Shown here in pieces: positions 17,821 through 27,589 of a DNA stretch of 64,000 nt. The notes below the pieces were generated by a model, which was not told the DNA's origin, made no database searches, and saw only the letters and a program-made list of their open reading frames with translations. Within the stretch, counting starts at the first letter, position 1; each line of letters begins with the position of its first letter. A program made the translations under genes and the position numbers. Source of the DNA: Geoanaerobacter pelophilus (GTDB lineage: Bacteria > Desulfobacterota > Desulfuromonadia > Geobacterales > DSM-12255); contig NZ_JAHCVJ010000010.1 in NCBI RefSeq assembly GCF_018476885.1, forward strand, positions 1 to 64,000, given 5' to 3'.

Positions 17821-18396
17821 TCAGATGGCTCCCATGTCTCGCAGTGTGTCAATGACTTCACAGAGCGGCAGTCCGACAACATTGGTGTAAGACCCCTCAA
17901 TCCGCCGAACCATATGGGCGGCTCCTCCCTGGATCGCGTAGGCGCCGGCCTTGTCCATGGGGCAGCCGGTGGCGATATAGTCGCTGATCTCTTTGTCGGT
18001 AAGAGCTTTGAAATAAACCCTGGTTTCCACTGACTGGGAGCAGCAGACGTCACCAGTGGCGGAGTAGACCGCATAGCCGGTGATGACGGAATGACCGACT
18101 CCGGAGAGCTTCCTGAGCATCCGGTCGGCGTCGTTCCTGTCGCATGGTTTACCCATGATCTCGCCATCGCACAAGACGATGGTGTCCGCGCCGATGAAAA
18201 AATCGCCTGCTTCACGCCGGGCCACTTCCCGGGCCTTTTCCGCGGCCAGCCGCAGCACATGGTCAACCGGCGCTTCCTGCGGCAATGGGGTCTCGTCGAT
18301 ATGGCCAGGAACCACCTGGAAGCGGATGCCTGCCGATTCCAGAAGCTCGGAACGGCGCGGCGAGGCTGAGGCCAGGATGATCCTACTGCCCGTCAT
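17821..18396 (-). CDS. maf: Maf family nucleoside triphosphate pyrophosphatase
   Basis: The protein is 191 residues. The Maf signature is at the start (LASASPRRSELL), followed by EKAREVA, GADTIV with the catalytic Asp, MGKP, and the closing SYTNVVGLPL. Maf enzymes hydrolyse non-canonical or particular NTPs (dTTP/UTP types) to the monophosphate plus pyrophosphate and affect septation. It overlaps the preceding small membrane protein gene by 14 bases. Confidence 0.93.
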   Translation of the reverse strand: MTGSRIILASASPRRSELLESAGIRFQVVPGHIDETPLPQEAPVDHVLRLAAEKAREVARREAGDFFIGADTIVLCDGEIMGKPCDRNDADRMLRKLSGVGHSVITGYAVYSATGDVCCSQSVETRVYFKALTDKEISDYIATGCPMDKAGAYAIQGGAAHMVRRIEGSYTNVVGLPLCEVIDTLRDMGAI

Positions 18397-18661
18397 CGCT
18401 TTTCTCCTTTTTCCGGCGCTCCAACTCCTCGTAGACCTGTTTCATTTTTTCCTGCTCTTCCCAATGTTTCTTCCAGTCCTTTTTCCGGACAAAGTGGAGA
18501 ATGACGGCGCCGCAAGTTATCATGATCCCCCAGAATAGCTGGGTCAGCTCTTTCGTGTAAAACCAGGAAACAAGGGATACGATTCCCATGAGCAGAATGA
18601 CTGCTTCGAGGCAGAAGATCCTGCCGATGAGGGATATCTCCTGCTTGTCTTTTTCATTCAT
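18383..18661 (-). CDS. Small membrane protein with a charged coiled-coil tail
   Basis: The protein is 92 residues from ATG 18661 (AAGG seven bases before). Two hydrophobic segments (about residues 10-32 and 38-58) are followed by a strongly charged helix rich in Lys and Glu. I do not recognise the family. It lies between trmFO and maf in the same direction and overlaps maf, so it is probably expressed with it. The longer open frame extending upstream has no ribosome site and looks non-coding. Confidence 0.6.
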   Translation of the reverse strand: MNEKDKQEISLIGRIFCLEAVILLMGIVSLVSWFYTKELTQLFWGIMITCGAVILHFVRKKDWKKHWEEQEKMKQVYEELERRKKEKSDDGQ

Positions 18662-18752
18662 AGCACGGCCTTTGGTGGAATTTAGTGATCCGGAGATTGG
18701 CGGGATTGTAGCGGAATGGTGGTGACGGAACAACTGAAAAGTGGAGGTCGGC

Positions 18753-20060
18753 TCAGGCCAGCTGGTGCTGCCAGGGTTCCAGGTCTGCCAGTGCCCGCTC
18801 GGCAAGTAATCCGCGACGGTCCTTTTTCTTGATTTTGCCCGGTAGCGCCGGAAACAGCCCGTAATTGACGTTCATCGGCTGGAAATGTCTGACATCGGCA
18901 TTGGTTATATGGTGGACCAGTGCGCCGAGTGCGGTTGTCTGGGGTGGTAATGTCACTGGGCGTCCGGATATCAGCATGGCGGCATGAAGTCCGGCCATGA
19001 AGCCGCTCCCGGCCGACTCGACATACCCCTCGACCCCGGTGATCTGGCCGGCAAAGATGATTCGCGCATCGGCTTTGAGCTGCTGCGACGGGGTGAGCAA
19101 CTGGGGCGAGTTGATGAAGGTGTTGCGGTGCATGGAGCCGAGCCGGGCAAATTCGGCGTTTTCCAGGCCTGGCAGCATCCGGAAGATGCGCCGTTGCTCC
19201 GGCCAGGTCAGTTTGGTCTGGAACCCGACCAGGTTGTACATGCTCGCCTCGCGGTTCTCCATACGCAGCTGGATAACGGCATGCGGTTCCTTGCCGGTAG
19301 CAGGGTTTACCAGGCCTACCGGTTTCATCGGGCCGAAGCGGAGGGTGTCGATCCCGCGGGCTGCCAGCTCTTCGATCGGCATGCACCCCTCGAAATGCAC
19401 CCCCTTCTCGAAATCCCGGTACGGGACTTTCTCTCCGGCAATCAGCGCTGCGACGAATGCTGTGTACAGCTCTTGGTCGAGCGGGATGTTCAGGTAGTCG
19501 TCGCCATCCCCCTTGCCGTAACGGGATGCCTTGAACAGCCGGGACATGTCCAGTGACGGGGTCTCGACGATCGGCGCGATGGCATCGTAGAAATAGAGGG
19601 AGTCGCCGGTAACAGCCCGAAGCGATTCCGCCAGGGAATCGCTGGTAAGCGGGCCCGAGGCGATGATGACCACCCCCTCTTTGGGGATGCCGGTCGCTTC
19701 GTTGCGGACCAGGGTGATATTGGGGTGGTTTGCAATCCGTTCGGTGATAAAGGCGGCGAACTGGTCGCGATCGACAGCCAGCGCCCCGCCTGCCGGGACC
19801 TGGGTGGCGTCTGCAGCAGCCATGAACAGGGAGCCGAGACGGCGCAGTTCTTCCTTGAGCAGGCCGACGGCATTTTCCAGGGATGCGCCGCGCAGGGAGT
19901 TGGAGCAGACCAGTTCCGCCAGGTCTGGTGAGTGGTGTGCCGGCGACATTCTGGCCGGTTTCATCTCGTGCAGCGTGACTGCTACGCCACGGTTTGCCGC
20001 TTGCCAGGCCGCCTCGCAGCCGGCCAGGCCAGCGCCGATGATGGTGAGTGTTTCAGACAT
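18753..20060 (-). CDS. trmFO: tRNA m5U54 methyltransferase, folate/FAD dependent
   Basis: The protein is 435 residues. The FAD-binding start [19 protein letters not shown], the active-site region [11 protein letters not shown] with its cysteine, the second cysteine in [11 protein letters not shown] and PMKPVGL are diagnostic for TrmFO. It methylates U54 of tRNA using methylenetetrahydrofolate and reduced FAD, in place of SAM-dependent TrmA. GAGG lies four bases before the ATG. The gene starts directly after the intrinsic terminator of topA, so its expression may depend on readthrough. Confidence 0.96.
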   Translation of the reverse strand: MSETLTIIGAGLAGCEAAWQAANRGVAVTLHEMKPARMSPAHHSPDLAELVCSNSLRGASLENAVGLLKEELRRLGSLFMAAADATQVPAGGALAVDRDQFAAFITERIANHPNITLVRNEATGIPKEGVVIIASGPLTSDSLAESLRAVTGDSLYFYDAIAPIVETPSLDMSRLFKASRYGKGDGDDYLNIPLDQELYTAFVAALIAGEKVPYRDFEKGVHFEGCMPIEELAARGIDTLRFGPMKPVGLVNPATGKEPHAVIQLRMENREASMYNLVGFQTKLTWPEQRRIFRMLPGLENAEFARLGSMHRNTFINSPQLLTPSQQLKADARIIFAGQITGVEGYVESAGSGFMAGLHAAMLISGRPVTLPPQTTALGALVHHITNADVRHFQPMNVNYGLFPALPGKIKKKDRRGLLAERALADLEPWQHQLA

Positions 20061-20069
20061 ATGACCTCA

Positions 20070-20095
20070 AAAGAAAAGCGGGACTTGCGTCCCGC
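20070..20095 (-). terminator. Intrinsic terminator after topA
   Basis: GCGGGAC-GCAA-GTCCCGC (20095 to 20078, read leftward) is followed by TTTTCTTTT. It lies between the topA stop and the trmFO start and could attenuate trmFO. Confidence 0.85.
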
Positions 20096-20102
20096 CTGTC
20101 GG

Positions 20103-22388
20103 TTATTTTTCTTTCGGCTCTTTGCCGCCGAGCTTGTAATCGCACCCCTCTTTGGGGCATTTGAGGAATTCACCCTCGCGCTTGTAGACCTTTTTCACCA
20201 GCAGCGGGAAACCGCATTTTGGGCAGGGGCCGGGCTGGGGCGGGTCCCACAGGGCGAACTTGCATTCCGGGTATTTGTTGCAGGAGTAGAACATCTTGCC
20301 GTAGCGCGACTTCTTTTCCGTCAGCTCCCCCTTGTTGCATTCCGGGCAGATAACCCCGGTCCCTTTGGGCTTTACCAGCGGCTGGATGTTCTTGCAGGCC
20401 GGATAACCGGAGCAGGCAAGGTACTTGCCGTAACGGCCGTCCTTGATCAGCATCGGCTGGCCGCACTTCTCGCATTTTTCCTCGGAAATCTCAGGTTCGA
20501 CTTTTTCGGTCGGCTCCCCGGATTCTATGTTCCTGGTGTAGCGGCAGCCATCCTTGTAACCGGTGCAGGCGATGAACTTGCCGCGCCGGCCGAGCTTGAC
20601 CGCCAGCAGTTCCCCGCATTCCGGGCACTTTTCATCCAAGGCCTCGGTGGTGACATCCGATTTGTTGACCTCTCCCTCTTTCTGCTTGAGCAGAGAGGAA
20701 AAGGGGCCCCAGAAGTCGCGCATCACCGGCTTCCACTGTTTTTCCCCGCGTGAAACCTGGTCCAGTTCCTCTTCGAGCCGGGCGGTAAAGTTGTAGTCAA
20801 CGTACTGGGTGAAATGCTGGGTCAACAGGTCGCTGACCACCATCCCGACATCTTCCGGGAAGAAGCGCTTGGTCTCCAGCCGGGCGTATTTGCGCTCAAG
20901 CAGGGTATTCATGATGCTGGCATAGGTGGATGGCCGGCCGATACCGTACTCTTCCAGGGTCTTGACCAGCGTCGCCTCAGTGTAGCGGGGCGGAGGCTGG
21001 GTGAAATGCTGTTCAGGCTTGAGACCCTTGAGGTTCAGGGCTTCCCCTTCGTTGAGCGGCGGAAGCAGCCCTTCTTTCTCTTCGGTCTCGTCATCGATCC
21101 CCTCAATGTACAGCTTCATGAATCCCGGGAAACGGATGACAGTACCGGTTGCCCGGAGCTTGAACTTGTCGCCGGCCGCAATGTCAACCGAGGTCTGGTC
21201 AAGCAGCGCCTCTGCCATCTGGCAGGCAACGGTTCGCTTCCAGATCAGCTCATAAAGCTTGAACTGGTCGGAAGAGAGGATTTTCTTCAGCTCAGCCGGG
21301 GTCTTGTCAACGTAAGTGGGGCGGATCGCTTCGTGCGCTTCCTGGGCGTTTTTCGCCTTGTTCTTGAAGAAACGGGGCTTGGCAAGCGCATACTCCTTGC
21401 CGTAGAGGCTGGTGATGACCTGATGTGTCTCCTCCAACGCCTGGGTGGACAGGACAACACTGTCGGTACGCATATAGGTGATGAGGCCGACAGCGCCGCT
21501 GCCGATATCGATTCCCTCGTAGAGCTTCTGGGCCGTTGACATGGTCTTCTTGGCAGAGAACCCGAGTTTCCTGGAGGCCTCCTGCTGCAGGGTCGAGGTG
21601 GTGAATGGCGGCGCCGGCGTGCGTTTCCGTTCGCTCTTGGTGACCTTGTCCACCTGGTAGCTGCAGTTTTGCAGGTCAGTTACCAGGGCGTCGGCGGTTG
21701 CTTGGTCAGGGATGTCGAATTTGCCGAGCTTTTTACCGGCAACCTCGAACAGCGCTGCAGACAGTTTCTGCCCTTCCTGCTTTACCAGGTCAGCCGCGAT
21801 GGACCAGTATTCCTGGGTCTTAAACGCCTGGATCTCACGCTCGCGCTCGCAGATGAGCCGCAGGGCGACCGACTGGACCCTGCCTGCCGAGAGCCCGTAC
21901 CTGATCTTCTTCCAGAGGAACGGCGAGAGGGTAAAGCCGACAAGGTAGTCGAGGACCGATCTGGCCTGCTGGGCGTCGACAAGGTCGTGCGCTATGGTGC
22001 GCGGGTTCTGCACCGCATCGACGATGGCGTTTTTGGTGATCTCGTGGAAAACGACCCGCCGGATCTCGATCGGCGATTTCTTTTCATCAATGCCGAGTGC
22101 TGCCAGCAGGTGCCAGGATATCGCCTCCCCTTCACGGTCGGGGTCAGTTGCCAGGAGCAGGGCTTCAGCGCCCTTCAGCTCTTTTTTGATGGCATCGATA
22201 TGTTTCTTGCTCTCAGGGAGAACTGCGTACTTCGGCTCGAAATCCTTTTCGAGATCCACCGAACCCTGCTTGCTGGGGAGTGCCCGCACATGGCCGAATG
22301 AGGCGAGGACCTTGTAATCAGGCCCCAGAAACTTTTCGATGGTCTTGGCCTTTGCCGGTGATTCAACTATAACGAGGTTTCGAGACAT
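20103..22388 (-). CDS. topA: DNA topoisomerase I
   Basis: The protein is 761 residues, type IA. The Toprim start is LVIVESPAKAKTIEKFLG with ATDPDREGEAISWHL; the catalytic tyrosine is in GLITYMRTDS; the gate region GIGRPSTYASI is present. The tail carries four zinc-ribbon units (CPECGELL, CEKCGQPM, CPECNKGE and CPKCGFPL, each with a second cysteine pair). It relaxes negative supercoils. DprA is directly upstream and an intrinsic terminator follows. Confidence 0.97.
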   Translation of the reverse strand: MSRNLVIVESPAKAKTIEKFLGPDYKVLASFGHVRALPSKQGSVDLEKDFEPKYAVLPESKKHIDAIKKELKGAEALLLATDPDREGEAISWHLLAALGIDEKKSPIEIRRVVFHEITKNAIVDAVQNPRTIAHDLVDAQQARSVLDYLVGFTLSPFLWKKIRYGLSAGRVQSVALRLICEREREIQAFKTQEYWSIAADLVKQEGQKLSAALFEVAGKKLGKFDIPDQATADALVTDLQNCSYQVDKVTKSERKRTPAPPFTTSTLQQEASRKLGFSAKKTMSTAQKLYEGIDIGSGAVGLITYMRTDSVVLSTQALEETHQVITSLYGKEYALAKPRFFKNKAKNAQEAHEAIRPTYVDKTPAELKKILSSDQFKLYELIWKRTVACQMAEALLDQTSVDIAAGDKFKLRATGTVIRFPGFMKLYIEGIDDETEEKEGLLPPLNEGEALNLKGLKPEQHFTQPPPRYTEATLVKTLEEYGIGRPSTYASIMNTLLERKYARLETKRFFPEDVGMVVSDLLTQHFTQYVDYNFTARLEEELDQVSRGEKQWKPVMRDFWGPFSSLLKQKEGEVNKSDVTTEALDEKCPECGELLAVKLGRRGKFIACTGYKDGCRYTRNIESGEPTEKVEPEISEEKCEKCGQPMLIKDGRYGKYLACSGYPACKNIQPLVKPKGTGVICPECNKGELTEKKSRYGKMFYSCNKYPECKFALWDPPQPGPCPKCGFPLLVKKVYKREGEFLKCPKEGCDYKLGGKEPKEK

Positions 22389-22426
22389 GATGTTTGGTTC
22401 TCACTTGATAGAGTGCATTCAATTAA

Positions 22427-23506
22427 TCAGGAACGGGAAAACAGTTTGCCTGGAAGCTGGATGACGATACCCCTTAACTCCAGGCGGAGTAAAATAACGG
22501 AAAGCTCCTGTACTGTCAACCCGGCTTTCCTCGCAATTTCATCGATATGGGCCGGGCCTTCGCCGAGAGTCGAAAGGATTGCTTCTTCTCCCGGCAGGAG
22601 CACGGGTTTTGGTTGAAACGGGATCTGCTGGCGGCCTCTTGCTGAGGGGAGTTCTTCCAGGATGTCGGAGACCGTTTCGACCAGTTTGGCTCCCTGCTTG
22701 ATCAGGCTGTTTGTGCCGCGACTCGCACCGGAGGTTATCGATCCCGGGATGGCGAAGACATCGCGCCCCTGCTCCAAGGCAAACTGGGCGGTTATCAGTG
22801 AGCCGCTCCGCGCTGCTGCTTCCACTACGAGTACTCCAACGGAAAGCCCGCTGATGATCCGGTTTCTCCTGGGGAAGTTGTTGGCCAACGGACCGGTTCC
22901 CAGTGGGAATTCAGAGACCAGAGCGCCGGACTCGGCCATTTCATCAAAAAGGCGGCGATTTTCAGCCGGATAGACAACGTCGATGCCGCAGCCGAGTACG
23001 CCGATGCTTTTGCCGCCTCCGGCCAGGGCGCCCTTGTGGGCAGCCGTATCGATCCCCCTGGCCATGCCGGAGACAACGGTCACGCCCTGTTCCGCCAGTT
23101 CTGTGGCCAGCCGGTTCGCCGCTTGCAACCCGTAGCTAGTTGCGCTCCTTGATCCGACGATGGCAATTGCCGGTTCGCACTGCTCCAGGCTCCCCTTGAG
23201 GTAGAGGTACGGGGGAGGGTCCGGAATCTCAAGAAGCAGTGGCGGATAGAGCTCAGACTGGAAGGTTATAAGCTTGATTCCCAGCTTTTCGACCGCCGCC
23301 GCTTCCTTTTCGGCAAAGGAGCGGTAGTTGTGAGAGGTAATTGCTTGCGCGACTGCCCGAGAGACGGTTTTGCTGGCCGTAAGTGTTGCCGCCGAGCTCT
23401 CCAGTACCATTTTCGGCGAACCGAAATGCGCCACCAGTCGGCGAAAAGTGACATTGCCGACCAGCGGGACGCTTTTCAGGGCAAACCAGTAAAAGTAATC
23501 AGTCAT
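22427..23506 (-). CDS. dprA: DNA processing protein DprA
   Basis: The protein is 359 residues with the Smf/DprA Rossmann core: IVGSRSATSYG, VVSGMARGIDTAAHKGAL, VLGCGIDVVYPAENR, FPRRNRIISGLS and SGSLITAQFALEQGRDVFA. A C-terminal winged helix (about 295-355) follows. DprA binds single-stranded DNA and loads RecA in natural transformation. The gene lies between a LysM protein and topA, an order common in related bacteria. Confidence 0.95.
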   Translation of the reverse strand: MTDYFYWFALKSVPLVGNVTFRRLVAHFGSPKMVLESSAATLTASKTVSRAVAQAITSHNYRSFAEKEAAAVEKLGIKLITFQSELYPPLLLEIPDPPPYLYLKGSLEQCEPAIAIVGSRSATSYGLQAANRLATELAEQGVTVVSGMARGIDTAAHKGALAGGGKSIGVLGCGIDVVYPAENRRLFDEMAESGALVSEFPLGTGPLANNFPRRNRIISGLSVGVLVVEAAARSGSLITAQFALEQGRDVFAIPGSITSGASRGTNSLIKQGAKLVETVSDILEELPSARGRQQIPFQPKPVLLPGEEAILSTLGEGPAHIDEIARKAGLTVQELSVILLRLELRGIVIQLPGKLFSRS

Positions 23507-23549
23507 CTGGATTGATGCGGAGCGGGTCGGGCTGCCGCTTTCCCGTCGC

Positions 23550-24560
23550 TCACCGGCCTTTGAGCATTTCTACCCGGTCAGAACGGTAAATGGTATCAAT
23601 GCTTTTGACCACTAGCGCAGTTGACGTGGTTTTGTTGGTTTCTACTATCACCAGGGCACCAATGACCTCAGGTGGCAGCTTCCCGACCTGTAAGTCTATG
23701 AACTTCGGATCCGGCAGCACATCCCTGACGACATAGACCATGTTGCCGGTCTTAAGGCCATGGGCCTCCCCCAGGTCGAGGTAGGCCACGTCACCGGTGG
23801 CAATCGCCTTGTTGCCGGTCTTGGTTTCTATGATATAGCCGGTCAGGTCCCGGTCCGACGCCTTGAGCGCTACCACCTTTTTCTTTTCTTTGTATGGTGT
23901 CAGTTGGGCCCCTGGGCCGATCTCCTGGTATGATTTGGTGATAATCGCCTTGGAGACAGTATCTTCAAGTTCGGCGATCTGCAGGGTTCCCAACGGAATT
24001 ACCTTGTGCCCCGCAATCATGTTGGTGACAGGGTGGCTGATGGCGCTCGACTTGCGGTAGATCGAGTAGCGGTCACCGATCTTGCCCCCTCTGGTCCTGC
24101 CGAGATTGGTATAGACGATATCGTCTTCGCCGGACAGTTGCCGGTTCTGATAGGTTGAGATGATCGTGCCGAAAGGCTTCTGCTCGCTTTCTTCGATAAA
24201 ACCTTCTCCGCCGGTTACGGAGAATACTACTTCTTTGACCGGCTCCGGGGCTTTTGTCGAGGCCGGAGCCTGGACGGGCGGGGCAGTGTTGCTAACCGGG
24301 GCCTGTTCAATCTCTAGCTTGCCGTTTCTGAAGATGATTTTCTGGCCGGGGAAGATGACATGCGGATTACCGACCCCGGGACTTTTTACCCAGAGATCCG
24401 GCCAGTAATGCGGATCCTTCATGAACTTTTCCGACAGCCCCCAGAGAGTATCTCCCTGCTGGATCAGGTAGGTCTGTGGCTCTTCATCAACGGCAATTGC
24501 CGGAATGGCATACAATAAAGCCGCAGCTAGCATGGTCAGTATGGTTTTTTTCATGGGCAT
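23550..24560 (-). CDS. Secreted LysM-domain protein
   Basis: The protein is 336 residues, or 334 from the second ATG at 24554. A signal peptide (KKTILTMLAAALLYAIPAIA) is followed by a LysM motif at about 28-75 (YLIQQGDTLWGLSEKFMKDP). A Pro/Ala linker and a beta-rich C-terminal domain follow. LysM binds peptidoglycan, so the protein should be periplasmic. GAGG lies four bases before the first ATG and ten before the second. It starts 17 bp after the CpoB-like lipoprotein gene. Confidence 0.85.
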   Translation of the reverse strand: MPMKKTILTMLAAALLYAIPAIAVDEEPQTYLIQQGDTLWGLSEKFMKDPHYWPDLWVKSPGVGNPHVIFPGQKIIFRNGKLEIEQAPVSNTAPPVQAPASTKAPEPVKEVVFSVTGGEGFIEESEQKPFGTIISTYQNRQLSGEDDIVYTNLGRTRGGKIGDRYSIYRKSSAISHPVTNMIAGHKVIPLGTLQIAELEDTVSKAIITKSYQEIGPGAQLTPYKEKKKVVALKASDRDLTGYIIETKTGNKAIATGDVAYLDLGEAHGLKTGNMVYVVRDVLPDPKFIDLQVGKLPPEVIGALVIVETNKTTSTALVVKSIDTIYRSDRVEMLKGR

Positions 24561-24577
24561 TAACCTCGATATATTAA

Positions 24578-25291
24578 TTACGGACGATTGAGTCTCTCTT
24601 TGGCCTTGGCAGCTGCCGGACTTTTGGGGTAGGTTTCAATCAGTTGCCGCATGGTTCCTTTTGCCGCAGCCGTGTCGTTAAGGCTCAACTGGGAGAACGC
24701 CACCTTCAGCATGGCATCGGGAGCCTTCTTCCCCTTGGGATAGTTAGTCAGTACGGCATTGAAGGCGGCCAGCGCCTTTTGGTACTCTTTTTGTGAATAG
24801 TGGCACTCGCCGATCCAGTATTGGGCATTAGCAGCATATTCGCTGTTTGGATAGGCAGCGATGAAGGTCGTAAAGGCGCTGATCGCTTCTGAGTACCTGT
24901 TGGCGCTGAAGATGCCAAAGGCCTTCATGTAGGCTTCCTGCTGCTGTGATTCGGTGTCGCTCTTTGCCGGTTCGGCACTGACCACCTCAATGGTGGCTGC
25001 TGCCTCGGTATTTGGGGCGATTTTCTGCTTGGCAGCCAGCTGACTTTTGACCGCCTCAATTTCAGCTCGCTGTGAAGCGAAGAAGGCTTCATGGTCCGCA
25101 ACTTTTTGGGAAAGGCCCTGTAGTTCCTTGGAAAGATCGGCTAGTTGCGTTCTTTGGGCAGCGTTGGCCTGGAGAATCTGCTCCAGTCTCCCCTCGGTTT
25201 CCATCTGTTTCTTGGTCAGCACATCCATTGAACTGCAGCCGCTCAGAAGGGTCATTGCCAGAATGACGCCCAAGCTTTCCTGTATACGCAT
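24578..25291 (-). CDS. CpoB/YbgF-like lipoprotein with TPR repeats
   Basis: I chose ATG 25291 because GGGGAGGA lies five bases before it. The product has a lipobox, LLSGCSS. A coiled coil (about 25-90) and an Ala/Glu linker precede three TPR units with the family text GIFSANRYSEAISAFTTFI, YWIGECHY and FAIL-type helices. YbgF/CpoB proteins coordinate Tol-Pal with peptidoglycan synthesis. Here there are no tol genes nearby, but the LysM protein next door suggests an envelope role. Confidence 0.82.
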   Translation of the reverse strand: MRIQESLGVILAMTLLSGCSSMDVLTKKQMETEGRLEQILQANAAQRTQLADLSKELQGLSQKVADHEAFFASQRAEIEAVKSQLAAKQKIAPNTEAAATIEVVSAEPAKSDTESQQQEAYMKAFGIFSANRYSEAISAFTTFIAAYPNSEYAANAQYWIGECHYSQKEYQKALAAFNAVLTNYPKGKKAPDAMLKVAFSQLSLNDTAAAKGTMRQLIETYPKSPAAAKAKERLNRP

Positions 25292-25425
25292 TACATCCTC
25301 CCCGAAAGTTACCATAATTAAAGCTTCTTACGGTTCATTGTCAAGAGGTTGCGCCCCTTTTGGGTTCCTTTGGGGTGTGGGATGTGTTAATATTCGCCAC
25401 TACTCGGAAAAAGGGTAAGGATTCA

Positions 25426-26634
25426 ATGAAGATACCGGAACTGCTGGCTCCTGCCGGCAATATGGAAAAATTACAGATTGCGATTCACTATGGTGCCGAT
25501 GCCGTGTACCTGGGTGGGAAATCCTTCGGCCTCAGGAACCTCGCCGCCAACTTCGATCGCCAGGAGCTTGATGCTGCGGTAGCCTATGCCCATGACCGAG
25601 GGGTCAAGGTTTATCTGACCCTGAACGCCTACCCGGCAAACAGCGATCTCTCTGCTCTTCAGGCCTACCTGGGAGAGATTGCCCCTGTCCCCTTCGATGC
25701 CTATATTGTTGCCGATCCCGGGGTGATTGATCTGGTCAGGGAGCTGTCCCCGGACATGGAGCTGCACCTGTCCACCCAAGCCAATACGGTAAACTGGCGC
25801 AGCGCTCTTTTCTGGCAGAAGCAGGGGATCAAGAGGGTTAATCTTGCCCGCGAAATGTCGCTTGCTGATATCAGCGAGACCGCCAGCCGGGTTGACCTGG
25901 AGCTGGAGGCCTTTGTTCACGGGGCAATGTGCATCTCCTACTCCGGCCGCTGTCTGCTGTCTAGCGTCATGTCGGGTCGCAATGCCAATAAGGGCGAATG
26001 CTCTCATCCATGCCGCTGGGGGTATTCCCTGGTGGAGGAAACCAGGCCTGGTGAGTATTTCCCGGTGCTTGAGGATGAGACCGGCACCTTTATCTTCAAT
26101 TCGAAGGATCTGTGCCTGATTGAGCACCTGCCGGAACTGGCTGCCTCCGGGGTATCGTCCCTCAAGATTGAAGGGCGGATGAAAGGGATCAATTACGTTG
26201 GCGCCGTTATCCGTGTCTATCGCGAGGCGCTGGACCGGCTGGCTGCCGAGGGGGATGGCTACCGGTTTCGCCCCGAATGGCTGGAGGAGCTGTGCAAGAT
26301 CAGCCACCGCGGCTATACCACCGGCTTTGCCTTTGGCGCCCCACTGGATGTGGGACAGGAATATGAGGCCAGTTACATCCGGAGCCACGAGTTTGTCGGC
26401 GTGGTCGAAGCGGTAGAGGCAGATGGTACGGCGATTGTTGCCGTTCGCAACCAGATCAAGTCCGGGGACTCACTGGAATGGCTTGGCCGAGGCATGCGGC
26501 TTGGGCTAATACCGCAGGTCGAACTGCTGAATGAAAAATCAGTTTCCCTGGAAGTGGCCAATCCCAACAGCAGGATCCGGTTGAAACCCTCGTTCCCGGT
26601 GGAGCAGTTTGACCTGCTGAGGAAGACGAGATGA
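25426..26634 (+). CDS. Peptidase U32 family protein, TrhP-like tRNA hydroxylase
   Basis: The protein is 402 residues from ATG 25426 (AAGG seven bases before). Family text: ELLAPAGNMEKL, HYGADAVYLGG, HLSTQANTVNWRSALFW, and the U32 signature EAFVHGAMCISYSGRCLLSS with NKGECSHPCRW. NSKDL and SLKIEGRMK follow, closest to YegQ/TrhP, which makes 5-hydroxyuridine at tRNA wobble positions using prephenate. Some U32 proteins were described as collagenases, so the exact role is inferred. It is divergent from the CpoB-like gene and overlaps the acyltransferase gene by four bases. Confidence 0.82.
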   Translation: MKIPELLAPAGNMEKLQIAIHYGADAVYLGGKSFGLRNLAANFDRQELDAAVAYAHDRGVKVYLTLNAYPANSDLSALQAYLGEIAPVPFDAYIVADPGVIDLVRELSPDMELHLSTQANTVNWRSALFWQKQGIKRVNLAREMSLADISETASRVDLELEAFVHGAMCISYSGRCLLSSVMSGRNANKGECSHPCRWGYSLVEETRPGEYFPVLEDETGTFIFNSKDLCLIEHLPELAASGVSSLKIEGRMKGINYVGAVIRVYREALDRLAAEGDGYRFRPEWLEELCKISHRGYTTGFAFGAPLDVGQEYEASYIRSHEFVGVVEAVEADGTAIVAVRNQIKSGDSLEWLGRGMRLGLIPQVELLNEKSVSLEVANPNSRIRLKPSFPVEQFDLLRKTR

Positions 26635-27572
26635 CCTTTCGCGATCTGAAGTGGGCGGCAGGCACTTCGGCGGTTATGCTTCTAACATTTCCCTTTGCGC
26701 TATTGCCACTCAGGAGTGCCACCAGGCTTGGCAGCAAACTCGGGGCCGTTCTCTATCAAGTCCTGAGGGCCTGGCGCTCGCTTGGCTTGGAGAATATGGA
26801 GCGGATGCTCCCCTGGTTGCAGCTCCAGCCGGGGTGGAGCCCTGTTTACCATACGCCTGCACGGCTGGCCTGGGAGCTGTTCGAGAACATGGGACGGCTG
26901 GTTGCCGAGATCAGCCGGCTGTACCATGGCCTTGACCGTGATCTCATCGCCACGGTTGAATTCCGGGGGCTGGAGCATTTTGAGAAGGCATCGGCCCGTG
27001 GCAAGGGGGTACTGTTCATAACCGCCCACTGCGGTAATTGGGAGCTGATGGCGCTCTCTTTCGGAGCAAAATTCAAACCGGTGGCAGTAGTCGCCAAACC
27101 GATGAAGAAGCAGTATATCGACAAGTTCCTGGAAAAGATGCGTTATCGCCACGGCAACAGCGTTATTTACCGCGACCATGCCGTACGCGAGATCCTGACC
27201 CTCTTGAAGGCAAACGGGATTGTCGGCATCCTGGTGGACCAGGTGGCGCCGCCGCCGCATGGCGTTATCGCCAATTTCCTCGGCCGGCCGGCCTGGACGA
27301 CGATGATGCCGGTCAGGGTGGCGATGAAGTCGCAGGCAGCCCTGGTGCCGATATTTATCCATCATGAAGGGGAGCGGAACATCGTCACCATCCACCCGGA
27401 AATGGAGCTTGGGGTGGTCGGGGATGAGGCGGAGCGGATTCAGCGTGATACTGACCGCTTGAACCGCTACATCGAACAGCAGATCATCAGTTTCCCGGCC
27501 CAGTGGAACTGGTTTTATCGCAGGTGGAAGGGCACTGACGCAATTGCGCCGAATGGGGCAGAGATCAACTAA
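26631..27572 (+). CDS. Lipid A acyltransferase (LpxL/HtrB family)
   Basis: The protein is 313 residues. A single N-terminal hydrophobic segment precedes the lysophospholipid acyltransferase core with the catalytic H-x4-E type motif in TAHCGNWELMAL and the ligand-binding GIVGILVDQ and FLGRPAWTTMMPVRVA. These enzymes transfer a secondary acyl chain onto Kdo2-lipid IVA at the inner membrane. The start overlaps the U32 gene (ATGA) and the aminoarabinose genes follow, so this region handles lipid A assembly and modification. Confidence 0.87.
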   Translation: MTFRDLKWAAGTSAVMLLTFPFALLPLRSATRLGSKLGAVLYQVLRAWRSLGLENMERMLPWLQLQPGWSPVYHTPARLAWELFENMGRLVAEISRLYHGLDRDLIATVEFRGLEHFEKASARGKGVLFITAHCGNWELMALSFGAKFKPVAVVAKPMKKQYIDKFLEKMRYRHGNSVIYRDHAVREILTLLKANGIVGILVDQVAPPPHGVIANFLGRPAWTTMMPVRVAMKSQAALVPIFIHHEGERNIVTIHPEMELGVVGDEAERIQRDTDRLNRYIEQQIISFPAQWNWFYRRWKGTDAIAPNGAEIN

Positions 27573-27589
27573 GCTATGAGAGGGAGCAG